NCBI GenBank assembly: GCA_937911865.1
Contig: CALDSK010000076.1
Location: 1-52,207 of the forward strand
Origin: an uncultured Synechococcus sp.
GTDB lineage: Bacteria; Cyanobacteriota; Cyanobacteriia; Phormidesmidales; Phormidesmidaceae
DNA: 52,207 nucleotides
Direction of reading: 5' to 3'
The notes under the pieces are model-generated. The model saw only the letters and a list, made by a program, of their open reading frames with translations. It was not told the DNA's origin and ran no database searches. The stretch's first letter is position 1; the number at the start of each line of letters is the position of its first letter. Shown piece after piece: positions 1 to 8,073 of this stretch. Made by a program: the position numbers and the translations under genes.

Positions 1-299
1 AACTGCTCTACCGCTTCGGTGTAGCGAATCGGCAGCACAAACTCTAAATTCTCGTGAGGACGCGCAATGATGTGAGTAGAGAGCACTTCACCTCCATTGA
101 CTCGCTTGACAGACTCAATGCCAGCAGAGACGGAAGCCTGAACTTCAGAAACATCACCACGAACAATAACCGTAACGCGGCCACTACCGATTTTCTCGTA
201 GCCAACGAGGGTAACACGAGCGGCTTTCACCATCGCATCAGCTGCTTCAACCACTGCGGGGAAGCCTTTTGTCTCAATCATTCCTACAGCGATAGGCAT
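1..299 (-). CDS. ccmK2: Carboxysome shell hexamer protein CcmK (3' end cut by window edge)
   Basis: BMC-domain shell protein that forms hexameric facets of the beta-carboxysome and passes bicarbonate and small metabolites. The minus strand reads from ATG at 297-299 and gives [20 protein letters not shown], followed by the CcmK hallmarks [37 protein letters not shown] and [12 protein letters not shown]. Ninety-nine residues are inside the window; the family is usually about 102-115 long, so only a few C-terminal residues are missing. The sequence is closest to CcmK2/CcmK1 as I know them; the choice of 2 over 1 is a guess from the usual order ccmK2-K1-L-M-N, with the rest of the operon expected to the left. 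It is transcribed away from the CO2-uptake operon that starts at 1243. Confidence 0.93.
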   Translation of the reverse strand, partial: MPIAVGMIETKGFPAVVEAADAMVKAARVTLVGYEKIGSGRVTVIVRGDVSEVQASVSAGIESVKRVNGGEVLSTHIIARPHENLEFVLPIRYTEAVEQ

Positions 300-493
300 T
301 AGTCGAAATCTCCTAAATAAAAAGCTACTACAGGCCGAATTTATGATAGAAAAACCTTCGTTTGACCACGGAGATTCCAATAGGCAGTGCGTGAAAAATC
401 AGCTGTTTCTACTTTTTAAAATTCTTTTAATCTTGCCTGAACGACTTTAGTGCGTCATAACTCAGAATAAAATGACGTTGCCCCTTTGACAAT

Positions 494-540
494 ATAAGCC
501 TCAATGATTGTCACTAATAATGAACATCATTGAAACTTAT
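494..540. promoter_or_regulatory. 15-bp inverted repeat, candidate operator
   Basis: Left arm 494-508 (ATAAGCCTCAATGAT) and right arm 526-540 (ATCATTGAAACTTAT) match at 13 of 15 positions across a 17-base spacer. The spacing suits two half-sites on one face of the helix, as for a dimeric or tetrameric regulator. It lies about 200 bases upstream of ccmK and 700 upstream of ndhF3. The regulator is unknown. Confidence 0.45.
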
Positions 541-1092
541 CTCAAAGGTACTTGCCACAATGACTCAATTATGGGGGTATGTAAAAAGCGACAGAAGCTC
601 CTATAAGCCTTCTGTCAGCGATCCCAGCAGTCCTATCGACAGGCTAACTTTTATCGCGGGGCCTCTATATTGCCCCTGCGCGCTGCTGCCACATTGAGAA
701 AATGACAACTGTGACAAATATTTAAAGCGCGGCCTTGTCTGTGGGCGATCTCAGGCCGAGATGCCCGTCATTCAGGTATTATAGAGAAATATAGAGATAA
801 CTCAATGAATCTCACTCATGTTCCCTCAGGTATTCGCTCAGCGGCAGGCTGTTGATTTTGAATCGGCGGGTTGAAAAGGTGGGTTAGCGTTAATCAACTG
901 GCAAATGAATGTGCAAGAGAGAAGCGACCGTACGCGCAAACAGAAAACTCTTTTGAGGTGGCTGTTGAAGTTTGATATCACTCATCGGTGCTTCTGGTGC
1001 TGACCCCTAGTGCTGACTTATAGTGCTAATTCTAATTATTCTCTCTTCAACCAATTTTGTCGTGTCAAAAGCTTAGCTCGTCAGCAATGTTG

Positions 1093-1142
1093 GTTAACAA
1101 CTTAAGTTAACAACTCCGTTCAATTTTGCCGCCTTCAATTTT
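1093..1142. promoter_or_regulatory. Direct repeats upstream of ndhF3
   Basis: GTTAACAACT occurs at 1093-1102 and 1106-1115, and the two copies create a perfect 10-bp palindrome AACTTAAGTT at 1099-1108. TTCAATTTT occurs at 1119-1127 and 1134-1142, followed by a possible -10 element TATGCT near 1142. This fits a promoter with overlapping regulator sites for the CO2-uptake operon. The assignment is inference from position. Confidence 0.35.
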
Positions 1143-1242
1143 ATGCTCTAAAGGGGGGAGACGTCTCTAATACCCTCATCTAACACCCCTCATAATTTAC
1201 GCCAAACGAGTGCGCGTCATGTGTTCAAAACTTTTTACGTAA

Positions 1243-3087
1243 ATGTCAACAATAATGCAATTTTTGATTGATTGGAGTTGGCTAATTCCAATGTATGGGC
1301 TGGTAGGCGCGCTGCTGGCGCTTCCCTGGGCCGCTCGACTGATCCGGCAAAGTGGTCCGAGGCCAGCCATGTATATCAATGTCTTTATGACATTGCTGGC
1401 TACGCTTCACGGCTTTTTCCTCTTCCCAGCTATTTGGAACGCGGGAACGCAGGTAGTGAGTTTTGAGTGGCTACAGGTGGCCGGTTTGAATCTATCTGCC
1501 GCGCTAGATCTTTCTACCGTCAACCTAATCTTTTTGGCGTTGACTACCGGGCTGAGCTTGTTGGCCCAAATTTATGGCATGGGCTATCTCGAAAAAGACT
1601 GGGCGCTAGCTCGGTTTTTTGCGCTTATGGGATTTTTTGAGGGGGCTATTAGCGGCGTAATTTTAAGTAGTTCATTTTTTTCGAGCTACTTTTTGCTTGA
1701 GATGCTGACGCTCTCGACTTACTTAATTGTTGGGTTCTGGTACGCGCAGCCTTTGGTTATTACCGCTGCTCGCGATGCATTTTTGACTAAGCGAGTTGGG
1801 GATGTATTGCTGCTGATGGGCCTAGTGGCCCTGAGTACCTATGCTGGCAGCCTCAAGTTTGACGATTTGTACATATGGGTAAAAGACGCCGATATTACGC
1901 CGTTAGCCGCAACTTTGACGGGGTTAGCACTGATTGCGGGTCCGACCGGAAAGTGCGCTCAGTTCCCGCTTCACCTGTGGCTTGATGAAGCGATGGAAGG
2001 GCCTAGCCCAGCATCTATCCTCAGAAACTCGGTGGTTGTTACCTGCGGCGCGTTCGTCTTAATTAAGCTTCAGCCCGTTGTGGTCATTTCACCGATTGCT
2101 CTAGATGTCTTGATTGTCATTGGCGTGACAACTGCGATTGGCGCGTCTTTGGTTTCGCTGTCTCAAATTGACTTTAAGCGAACGTTCTCCTACGCAACGA
2201 GCGCTTATATCGGTCTGGTTTTTATTGCGGTGGGTACGGAATGGCCAGGGGTGGCCTTTATGCTGCTGTTTACCCATGCGGTGGGCAGAGCGCTTATTTT
2301 TATGAGCATCGGTGCCATTGTCTTTACCACCAACAATCAAGATTTGACTGAGCTAGGTGGGCTGTGGTCGCGTATGCCCGCAACGACAATCACTTTCTTG
2401 ACCGGGGCTTTAGGGCTCACAGGGGTTTTGCCTTTTGGCTGCTTTTGGTCTTTTTCTCTAGGGATTGAGTTTCTGTGGGCGGAGCACCCCTTACTGGTGG
2501 GTGTATTTTTGCTGGTGAACTTTATCAGCGCGTTGAACTTAATCCGCGTGTTCAGGCTGGTGTTTTTGGGTAAGCCTCAGTCGAAAACCCGTCGTACGCC
2601 TGAAGTAGGGTGGCTGATGGCAATTCCGATGCTAACCCTGTCTGTGTTTGTGCTGCTGCTGCCGCTGGTAATGAATCGCATGTCTCTGCTGCCGCCGGTA
2701 GAGTATTTTAATTTGCCAGCGGTGCTATTACTCGTAAGCTCTGGCCTGCTGGGGGCAGGGCTAGGGTTTTACTTGCCGCTCAACCGGGCTTGGTCACGTT
2801 CTAGTATTCGTCAGGTGCGCTGGGTGCAAGACCTGTTGGGCAATGATTTCTACACTGAGAAGCTGTACGAGATGACGGTGGTTCGGCTGGTGTCTCGGCT
2901 ATCAAACTGGAGCAGCTGGTTTGACCGCTATGTGGTTGATGGCGCTGTGAACCTGGTTGGCGCTGCCTCTTTGCTGGGCGGCGAGGGGTTGAAATACAGT
3001 TCGTCGGGGCGATCGCAAAACTATATCCTGACCATCGTGGTGGGGGTGGGCCTGCTGGTCCTCATGACAACTTGGGCAAGGTGGTAG
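1243..3087 (+). CDS. ndhF3: NAD(P)H-quinone oxidoreductase subunit NdhF3
   Basis: NuoL/ND5-type proton-pumping antiporter subunit of the low-CO2-inducible NDH-1MS complex in the thylakoid membrane. With NdhD3 and CupA it couples cyclic electron flow to hydration of CO2 to bicarbonate. The 614-residue protein is a run of hydrophobic helices and contains the family segments MGYLEKDWALARFFALMGFF, YFLLEMLTLSTYLIVGFWYA and FLTKRVGDVLLLMG. The opening WLIPMYGLVGALLALPW and the FWYxQPLV segment are typical of the F3 class rather than respiratory F1. ATG at 1243 is used; an in-frame ATG at 1255 is an alternative. The stop is 10 bases before ndhD3, so the genes are co-transcribed. Confidence 0.95.
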   Translation: MSTIMQFLIDWSWLIPMYGLVGALLALPWAARLIRQSGPRPAMYINVFMTLLATLHGFFLFPAIWNAGTQVVSFEWLQVAGLNLSAALDLSTVNLIFLALTTGLSLLAQIYGMGYLEKDWALARFFALMGFFEGAISGVILSSSFFSSYFLLEMLTLSTYLIVGFWYAQPLVITAARDAFLTKRVGDVLLLMGLVALSTYAGSLKFDDLYIWVKDADITPLAATLTGLALIAGPTGKCAQFPLHLWLDEAMEGPSPASILRNSVVVTCGAFVLIKLQPVVVISPIALDVLIVIGVTTAIGASLVSLSQIDFKRTFSYATSAYIGLVFIAVGTEWPGVAFMLLFTHAVGRALIFMSIGAIVFTTNNQDLTELGGLWSRMPATTITFLTGALGLTGVLPFGCFWSFSLGIEFLWAEHPLLVGVFLLVNFISALNLIRVFRLVFLGKPQSKTRRTPEVGWLMAIPMLTLSVFVLLLPLVMNRMSLLPPVEYFNLPAVLLLVSSGLLGAGLGFYLPLNRAWSRSSIRQVRWVQDLLGNDFYTEKLYEMTVVRLVSRLSNWSSWFDRYVVDGAVNLVGAASLLGGEGLKYSSSGRSQNYILTIVVGVGLLVLMTTWARW

Positions 3088-3097
3088 GAGAAAGGCT

Positions 3098-4762
3098 GTG
3101 ATATTAAGCGCACTGATACTAATTCCGCTGGCAGGGGCTTTGCTAATCGGTATTTGGCCAGGGACGATCGCAACCAAACAGGTTCGACGAGGCTCTCTGA
3201 TTACGCTGGGGGTGAATCTAGCGGTCACGATTTACCTAATCGCTCAGTTCGATATTACAAATCCTGGATTTCAGTTTGTTGAGCAGCTGGACTGGATAGA
3301 GACGCTTGGTCTGTCTTATCGGTTAGGGGTCGATGGGGTCGCGCTGCCGCTGCTGGCGATTAACAGCTTGCTCTGCCTGGTTTCGGTATACATCAGCAGT
3401 GAGATTAAGCGGCCACGGCTGTATTACTCTATGCTGCTGCTGATTACGAGCGCGGTTGCTGGGGCCTTTTTAGCCCAGAACTTGCTGCTTTTCTTTTTGT
3501 TCTACGAGTTAGAGCTAATTCCGCTGTATTTGCTGATTGCGATTTGGGGCGGGGCTCGTCGGGGCTATGCGGCGACTAAGTTCTTGATTTACACCGCGCT
3601 TTCTGGGGCGCTGATATTAGCCGCGTTTTTAGGGCTAGCGCTGCTGTCAGGCACGGGCTCTTTTGACTACAATCCTGCTTTGGCTCAGGGGCTAACGGCC
3701 TTTCAGCAGACCTTGCTGCTCGGTTTTTTGCTGATTGGTTTTGGGGTCAAAATACCGCTGGTGCCGTTTCACACCTGGCTGCCCGATGCGCATGTGGAAG
3801 CCTCTACCCCGCTCTCGGTATTACTGGCAGGTGTCCTGCTAAAGCTGGGTACTTATGGCATTCTGCGATTTGGCCTGGGCTTATTTCCAGAAGCCTGGAT
3901 GGAAGTTGCGCCGCTGCTGGCCTGGTGGGCGGTCGTGAGTGTGCTGTATGGCTCTTTGGCTGCGATCGCTCAAACAGACATGAAGAAAATGGTGGCCTAC
4001 AGCTCTGTCGGGCATATGGGATATATCTTGCTGGCCGCCTCTGCTGCTAACCCGCTCAGTATCTTGGGCACCGTTATGCAGATGGTCAGCCACGGTTTGA
4101 TTTCAGCTTTGATGTTCTTGCTGGTGGGCGTAGTGTACAAAAAAACTGGCACGCGCGATTTAAACGTTCTCAGAGGCCTGCTAGCCCCTGAGCGAGGGCT
4201 GCCTTTTATCGGTTCCTTGATGGTGCTAGGTGCAATGGCCAGTGCGGGTATTCCGGGTATGGCTGGCTTTATTTCAGAGTTTATTGTTTTTCGCGGCAGC
4301 TTTGAGCGTCACGCACTGCAAACTCTGCTGTGTATGGTCGGGTCCGGCTTGACGGCTGTATACTTTTTGCTGATGATTAACCGTGTCTTCTTTGGTCGGT
4401 TGACCTCCGCTGACGACAGCGTGGGTGGCTCTATCGTCGTGACCCTGCCAGGCGTTAGCTGGCGCGATCGCGCTCCTGCGATCGCCCTTGTTCTCATCAT
4501 TTTTGCCTTTGGCCTACAGCCAGAGTGGATGACCCGATGGATAGAATCTACGACCACTGCCTTTGTCCCGAACGCACTACGTGCAGCTACACTTGTCTCT
4601 CAGCCTGCTGAAACGCCCCTACAGACGTTAGAGATACAGCCGCCAGAGATACAGACTTCCGGGTTGTCGCCAACTGTCACTTCATTGATTCATAGCCCCT
4701 CAATCGATATCAATGCAGCGCCAGGTTCAATTGATTGGTTGTCCTACGCACCTTCGCTATGA
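3098..4762 (+). CDS. ndhD3: NAD(P)H-quinone oxidoreductase subunit NdhD3
   Basis: NuoM/ND4-type antiporter subunit of the inducible CO2-uptake NDH-1 complex. It starts at GTG 3098 behind an AGGAG at 3086-3090. Family landmarks are LDWIETLGLSYRLGVDGVAL, LFYELELIPLYLLIAIWGG, KIPLVPFHTWLPDAHVEAST and TDMKKMVAYSSVGHMG. At 554 residues it is longer than the usual roughly 500. The excess is a hydrophilic Thr/Gln/Pro-rich tail after about residue 495, in which the codons for EIQ are repeated. The stop TGA (4760-4762) overlaps the ATG of cupA in an ATGA arrangement, which implies translational coupling. Confidence 0.95.
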   Translation: MILSALILIPLAGALLIGIWPGTIATKQVRRGSLITLGVNLAVTIYLIAQFDITNPGFQFVEQLDWIETLGLSYRLGVDGVALPLLAINSLLCLVSVYISSEIKRPRLYYSMLLLITSAVAGAFLAQNLLLFFLFYELELIPLYLLIAIWGGARRGYAATKFLIYTALSGALILAAFLGLALLSGTGSFDYNPALAQGLTAFQQTLLLGFLLIGFGVKIPLVPFHTWLPDAHVEASTPLSVLLAGVLLKLGTYGILRFGLGLFPEAWMEVAPLLAWWAVVSVLYGSLAAIAQTDMKKMVAYSSVGHMGYILLAASAANPLSILGTVMQMVSHGLISALMFLLVGVVYKKTGTRDLNVLRGLLAPERGLPFIGSLMVLGAMASAGIPGMAGFISEFIVFRGSFERHALQTLLCMVGSGLTAVYFLLMINRVFFGRLTSADDSVGGSIVVTLPGVSWRDRAPAIALVLIIFAFGLQPEWMTRWIESTTTAFVPNALRAATLVSQPAETPLQTLEIQPPEIQTSGLSPTVTSLIHSPSIDINAAPGSIDWLSYAPSL

Positions 4763-5910
4763 CCACAACATTTTCTACTATTGAGCAGCTGCAACCGGCT
4801 CCTGCTTATTCTCAGGCTGAGTATGTTGCTCGGCTGCTCTCAGGCCGTACCCTGCTGCCCGACACCGCTGAAAACCTGAAAGAAGTCGTGGGCGTACTCA
4901 AAGCCTATGGCGTCGTTCTCGATGCCTACGCCATCAACTTGCAGTACATCGCTAATCATCAGTTCTTAAACCTGATTCCACTGTTTAAGTACTTTGACGG
5001 CAATGTCACGCCCAAAAAAATGGCCAAACACATTTGGCATAACCGCATCAACTACGAGTACGCCGAGTACGTGATGCGCACAATGATGTGGCACGGGGGC
5101 GGTGGTCTAGATACCTACCTCGACTCTGACGATTTTTGGGCCTGCTGCAGTCCGGCGATTCATGCCAAGGCAAGACGCAATCCTGTCCTGTTTGTCTTCA
5201 ACAAGATTTTTCCAGAGTTTTTGCCTGAGCAGGTCCGTCAGCTCGCTTATTACTCAGGGCTAGGTCAGTTCTGGCGGGTGATGAGCGATATTTTCATAAA
5301 TTTGTCCGAACAGTACGACCAAGGCAATATCAAATCAATCGACAGCGTCGTTGAGTTTGTTAAAGCTGGCCTAGTTGCGGATGCCTCTAGACCGATTACC
5401 TACTCAGTAACCATCGGTGGCACTCGGTATGACATCATTCCGAAGTCAGTTGGGCTGACCTTTTTGCCCGATACGGCGGTGCCTTATGTCGAGTCCATTT
5501 TCTTTCGAGGAACGCCATTTTTTGGCACGGTTTCTTACAACGCTCAGGCGCATCAAATTCCGATTGACCAGGCTCAATTTGGCTATGGCGCGCTGTTTGC
5601 AGACCCACTGCCAATTGGGGGAGCCGGTATTCCGCCGACCCTGCTTATGCAGGATATGCGCCACTATGTACCCGATTATTTAGCCAAAATGTACGGCAGA
5701 TCGGTGCGCGGCCAAGACGATGTGCGCGTTCAGCTCAGTCAAAGCTTTCAAAAGTCTATGTTTTGTGTGACGGAAGCGGCCGTTAGAGGACTGATGCCCT
5801 ATCCCACCAATACAACAGATCCTAAAGAGCAGGTGCTGAATGAGGATTATTTGAATGGCTGGATGAAACGGCTGTTGGAATCTCGTCTGGATATCGTTCA
5901 GAGCGCGTAG
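4759..5910 (+). CDS. cupA: CO2 hydration protein CupA (ChpY)
   Basis: Cyanobacterial ChpX/ChpY (CO2 hydration) family, the subunit that gives NDH-1MS its carbonic-anhydrase-like vectorial CO2 hydration on the cytoplasmic side of the thylakoid. Its identity rests on the conserved body (LLPDTAENLKEVVGVLKAYG, NLQYIANHQFLNLIPLFKYF, then MMWHGGGGLDTYLD) and on following ndhF3-ndhD3; the ndhF3/ndhD3 pairing points to CupA rather than the constitutive CupB. ATG 4759 overlaps the ndhD3 stop; a longer reading from 4735 would run inside ndhD3 and is unlikely. The product is 383 residues. A cupS gene, found next in some species, is absent here. Confidence 0.93.
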   Translation: MTTTFSTIEQLQPAPAYSQAEYVARLLSGRTLLPDTAENLKEVVGVLKAYGVVLDAYAINLQYIANHQFLNLIPLFKYFDGNVTPKKMAKHIWHNRINYEYAEYVMRTMMWHGGGGLDTYLDSDDFWACCSPAIHAKARRNPVLFVFNKIFPEFLPEQVRQLAYYSGLGQFWRVMSDIFINLSEQYDQGNIKSIDSVVEFVKAGLVADASRPITYSVTIGGTRYDIIPKSVGLTFLPDTAVPYVESIFFRGTPFFGTVSYNAQAHQIPIDQAQFGYGALFADPLPIGGAGIPPTLLMQDMRHYVPDYLAKMYGRSVRGQDDVRVQLSQSFQKSMFCVTEAAVRGLMPYPTNTTDPKEQVLNEDYLNGWMKRLLESRLDIVQSA

Positions 5911-5921
5911 ACTTTCTGGTC

Positions 5922-5963
5922 AGTGCACAGCCTGGCAAGTGCACAGCCTGGCAAGTGCACAGC
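5922..5963. repeat. Tandem repeat, 16 bp x 2.6, after cupA
   Basis: AGTGCACAGCCTGGCA is repeated at 5922-5937 and 5938-5953, with a partial copy at 5954-5963. It starts 11 bases after the cupA stop, in the gap between two convergent genes. It is one of a series of 3'-end duplications in this window. Confidence 0.9.
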
Positions 5964-6012
5964 ATTCTGTAAGACATTTGCGGTTGATGAAGAATCCGCA
6001 CGCCAGTAGCAT

Positions 6013-7797
6013 CTAAAGCTTGCCAATGACTAATCTACGGATGATCTCTGTGACTTCGGCTGCCATAAGTGCATCGACAAAGCGAGCTTCCTGATTACCA
6101 TCGCCCGTCCTTTGCGCTGCAATCAGGGTGAGTCCGAAAGAATAGTGCTGGTGACTTGCTGTTGGGTCAGTTGCCCTGGATCGCGGCAAGCTGAATTGGA
6201 CCAGTGCGCAGTAGGTGAGTTCTGTGCGATCGCGCTGATCGCTTCGGCCAAATCCACTTTTAGACAAAATAACGGGCGATTTAACCACGCCAGCAAGGCC
6301 CAAGGTTTCTAAGGCGACATCTACATACCTTGCGGTATCGACTCCCATGGCGCGCAGTACGCTTTCTAAACTGTGCGATTGAACCTGTGGAATAATCGCC
6401 GGGCTCGGCAAACGCCAGTGCCAGCCCGCCATGGTGATCAGTCGGGTAAGGTCGTAGGTGGAGACTAGATTTTGCCCCTGGTGCGCTTCTCCAGGCGATT
6501 TAATCAGGACTCTTTTCGTTTTGCTATCCCACAGCTCAGGGGTTTGGATAAAGGGCACTTCTCCGTAGCGACCTTGGAACGATAGCTGCTGATTGCCGGT
6601 CATTTGCCGGGTCCATTTCTCCAACCCGGCGGGTGTGTTGAAGTGCTTAAACATCGCGGCTAGCGAGTTTGACGTGGCAATGCGATTGTCGTAAGACATA
6701 ATCCCTGAGGCGAGCGCATTGAACGCGAAGCCACCCTGTCCTCCGGCGCGGCGAATCCGGCACTGATCAATATCGGTTAGGGCGGCAGTGCCGTTAGCCC
6801 TATCAATCAGATTCAGCAAGGAAATGAATTTAGTTGAGCTCCACATCTGCCGGTTTGTTAGAGCGTCGCGGCCTAGCCACCTGGCCTTGAGCTCACCTTG
6901 AGAGCTGGTCGCCACACACAAGCAGCCTGAGAGAATCTCGGGCGATAGAAAATCGAGCCCGCTGCCGTCGATTGCCGGACGCTCGCCTCGATGAGGATAG
7001 GGCGCGCTGTTATCTAAATTAAGGGGAACGCCGTCTGGCGATTGCAGGCGAACGGCGACCTGCTTAATATCATTACGGTAGGGCGATTGCTGAATCTTTT
7101 TGTCTAAAAATGCTAGCTCAGCAGCATCAAACCCGGTCTCTTGACGAAACAGCGTCTGAAAAATACTGCGCTTATCTTGAGCTAAACCGGGTCTTTTGCC
7201 TGTAAGTTCTGATGCTGGAATGGCCAACACTTTGCACAGCAAGGCGGCCACTTCACCTCGGCTAATGGATTGACTCGGCAGCAGCGGTCGAGGTTCAGGC
7301 AGTGTCTCTAAAACGCCCCGCTGAATAGCCTTCCCGATCGCTTCTTGCGCGTAGGCTGGAATCGTGTCGGCATCGCTAAATATTTGCTTAGTTTGTTGTG
7401 TTAGCGCCTGCTCTACTTCGGTCGCTTCGGGGGCGCTGACAGCCTCGCTCGACTGCTCTGCCGATACTCCGGCCATCAGAACGACCAAAGCCTGCACCCT
7501 TGAAAGGGTCTTGTTGGGCAAGAAGCGGTTGTCTTCGTAGCCGCTGAAAAGACCTCTTTCACTGGCCCAAGCGATCGCACCGCTAGCCCAGAACTCAGGC
7601 AGGACGTCTCGAAAGGCGATCACACCTTTTTTACTGGGAGCCTCTGGAAAAACTCGCTGCATCAGCGCTGCAAACTCGGCGCGGCTGACGACGGCTTTGG
7701 GTCGAAACGTCCCGTTGGGATAGCCTTGAATAATGTTCCGCTTGGCCAGTGCCACAATACATTCACTGGCCCAATGCTGCGCAATATCTGAAAACAT
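6013..7797 (-). CDS. SLH-domain protein with serine beta-lactamase/PBP-like hydrolase domain
   Basis: The N-terminal ~200 residues hold three S-layer-homology units (FSDIAQHWASECIVALAKRN and two weaker copies near 62-110 and 140-200), which normally bind cell-wall polysaccharide. The C-terminal ~320 residues carry what looks like the acyl-enzyme triad of the penicillin-binding/beta-lactamase fold: S320-S-T-K323, S368-Y-D370 and K513-S-G515. The middle box has Asp where PBPs have Asn. The substrate is unknown. There is no recognisable signal peptide: the SLH unit starts at residue 2, and an in-frame TGA lies 18-20 bases upstream of ATG 7797, so a longer secreted form is not encoded. The gene is convergent with cupA and stands alone. 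Confidence 0.75.
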   Translation of the reverse strand: MFSDIAQHWASECIVALAKRNIIQGYPNGTFRPKAVVSRAEFAALMQRVFPEAPSKKGVIAFRDVLPEFWASGAIAWASERGLFSGYEDNRFLPNKTLSRVQALVVLMAGVSAEQSSEAVSAPEATEVEQALTQQTKQIFSDADTIPAYAQEAIGKAIQRGVLETLPEPRPLLPSQSISRGEVAALLCKVLAIPASELTGKRPGLAQDKRSIFQTLFRQETGFDAAELAFLDKKIQQSPYRNDIKQVAVRLQSPDGVPLNLDNSAPYPHRGERPAIDGSGLDFLSPEILSGCLCVATSSQGELKARWLGRDALTNRQMWSSTKFISLLNLIDRANGTAALTDIDQCRIRRAGGQGGFAFNALASGIMSYDNRIATSNSLAAMFKHFNTPAGLEKWTRQMTGNQQLSFQGRYGEVPFIQTPELWDSKTKRVLIKSPGEAHQGQNLVSTYDLTRLITMAGWHWRLPSPAIIPQVQSHSLESVLRAMGVDTARYVDVALETLGLAGVVKSPVILSKSGFGRSDQRDRTELTYCALVQFSLPRSRATDPTASHQHYSFGLTLIAAQRTGDGNQEARFVDALMAAEVTEIIRRLVIGKL

Positions 7798-8073
7798 ACC
7801 ACCGACACCGCCTATTCATCGATCACTGCTATCATCGCACCGCTTGCAATCTCATTAAGTATCGACAGCTATGCAGGTGTTACTCAGCGTATCGTTTGGG
7901 TGCATCGTCCTTTGTTGTGTGTGCCACCTCTACTTAACGTCAACCCCAAAGAAAACGTATAGATTCAGTCCTTTCTAGCGGTGGATGGATAACAGAAAAG
8001 TATTCTTGTCGTAGGATCAAAGCCAATAGTTCCAACCTAGAGCTACCATTTACCACTGATTGCTGTTTATTTC

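Larger units (their letters stand above)
300..1242. promoter_or_regulatory. Long divergent control region between ccmK and ndhF3
   Basis: No credible gene is visible in these 943 bases. They hold several dyads: a large imperfect one at 494-540, a hairpin with 8-bp perfect arms at 590-597/609-616, and a bulged 9-bp stem at 743-752/758-766. Nearer ndhF3 there are a 10-bp direct repeat (GTTAACAACT at 1093 and 1106) and a 9-bp one (TTCAATTTT at 1119 and 1134). In cyanobacteria the ndhF3 operon is repressed by the LysR-type regulator CcmR/NdhR, so operators are expected, but assigning any of these sites to it is inference. A structured non-coding RNA between 540 and 800 is also possible. Confidence 0.6.
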
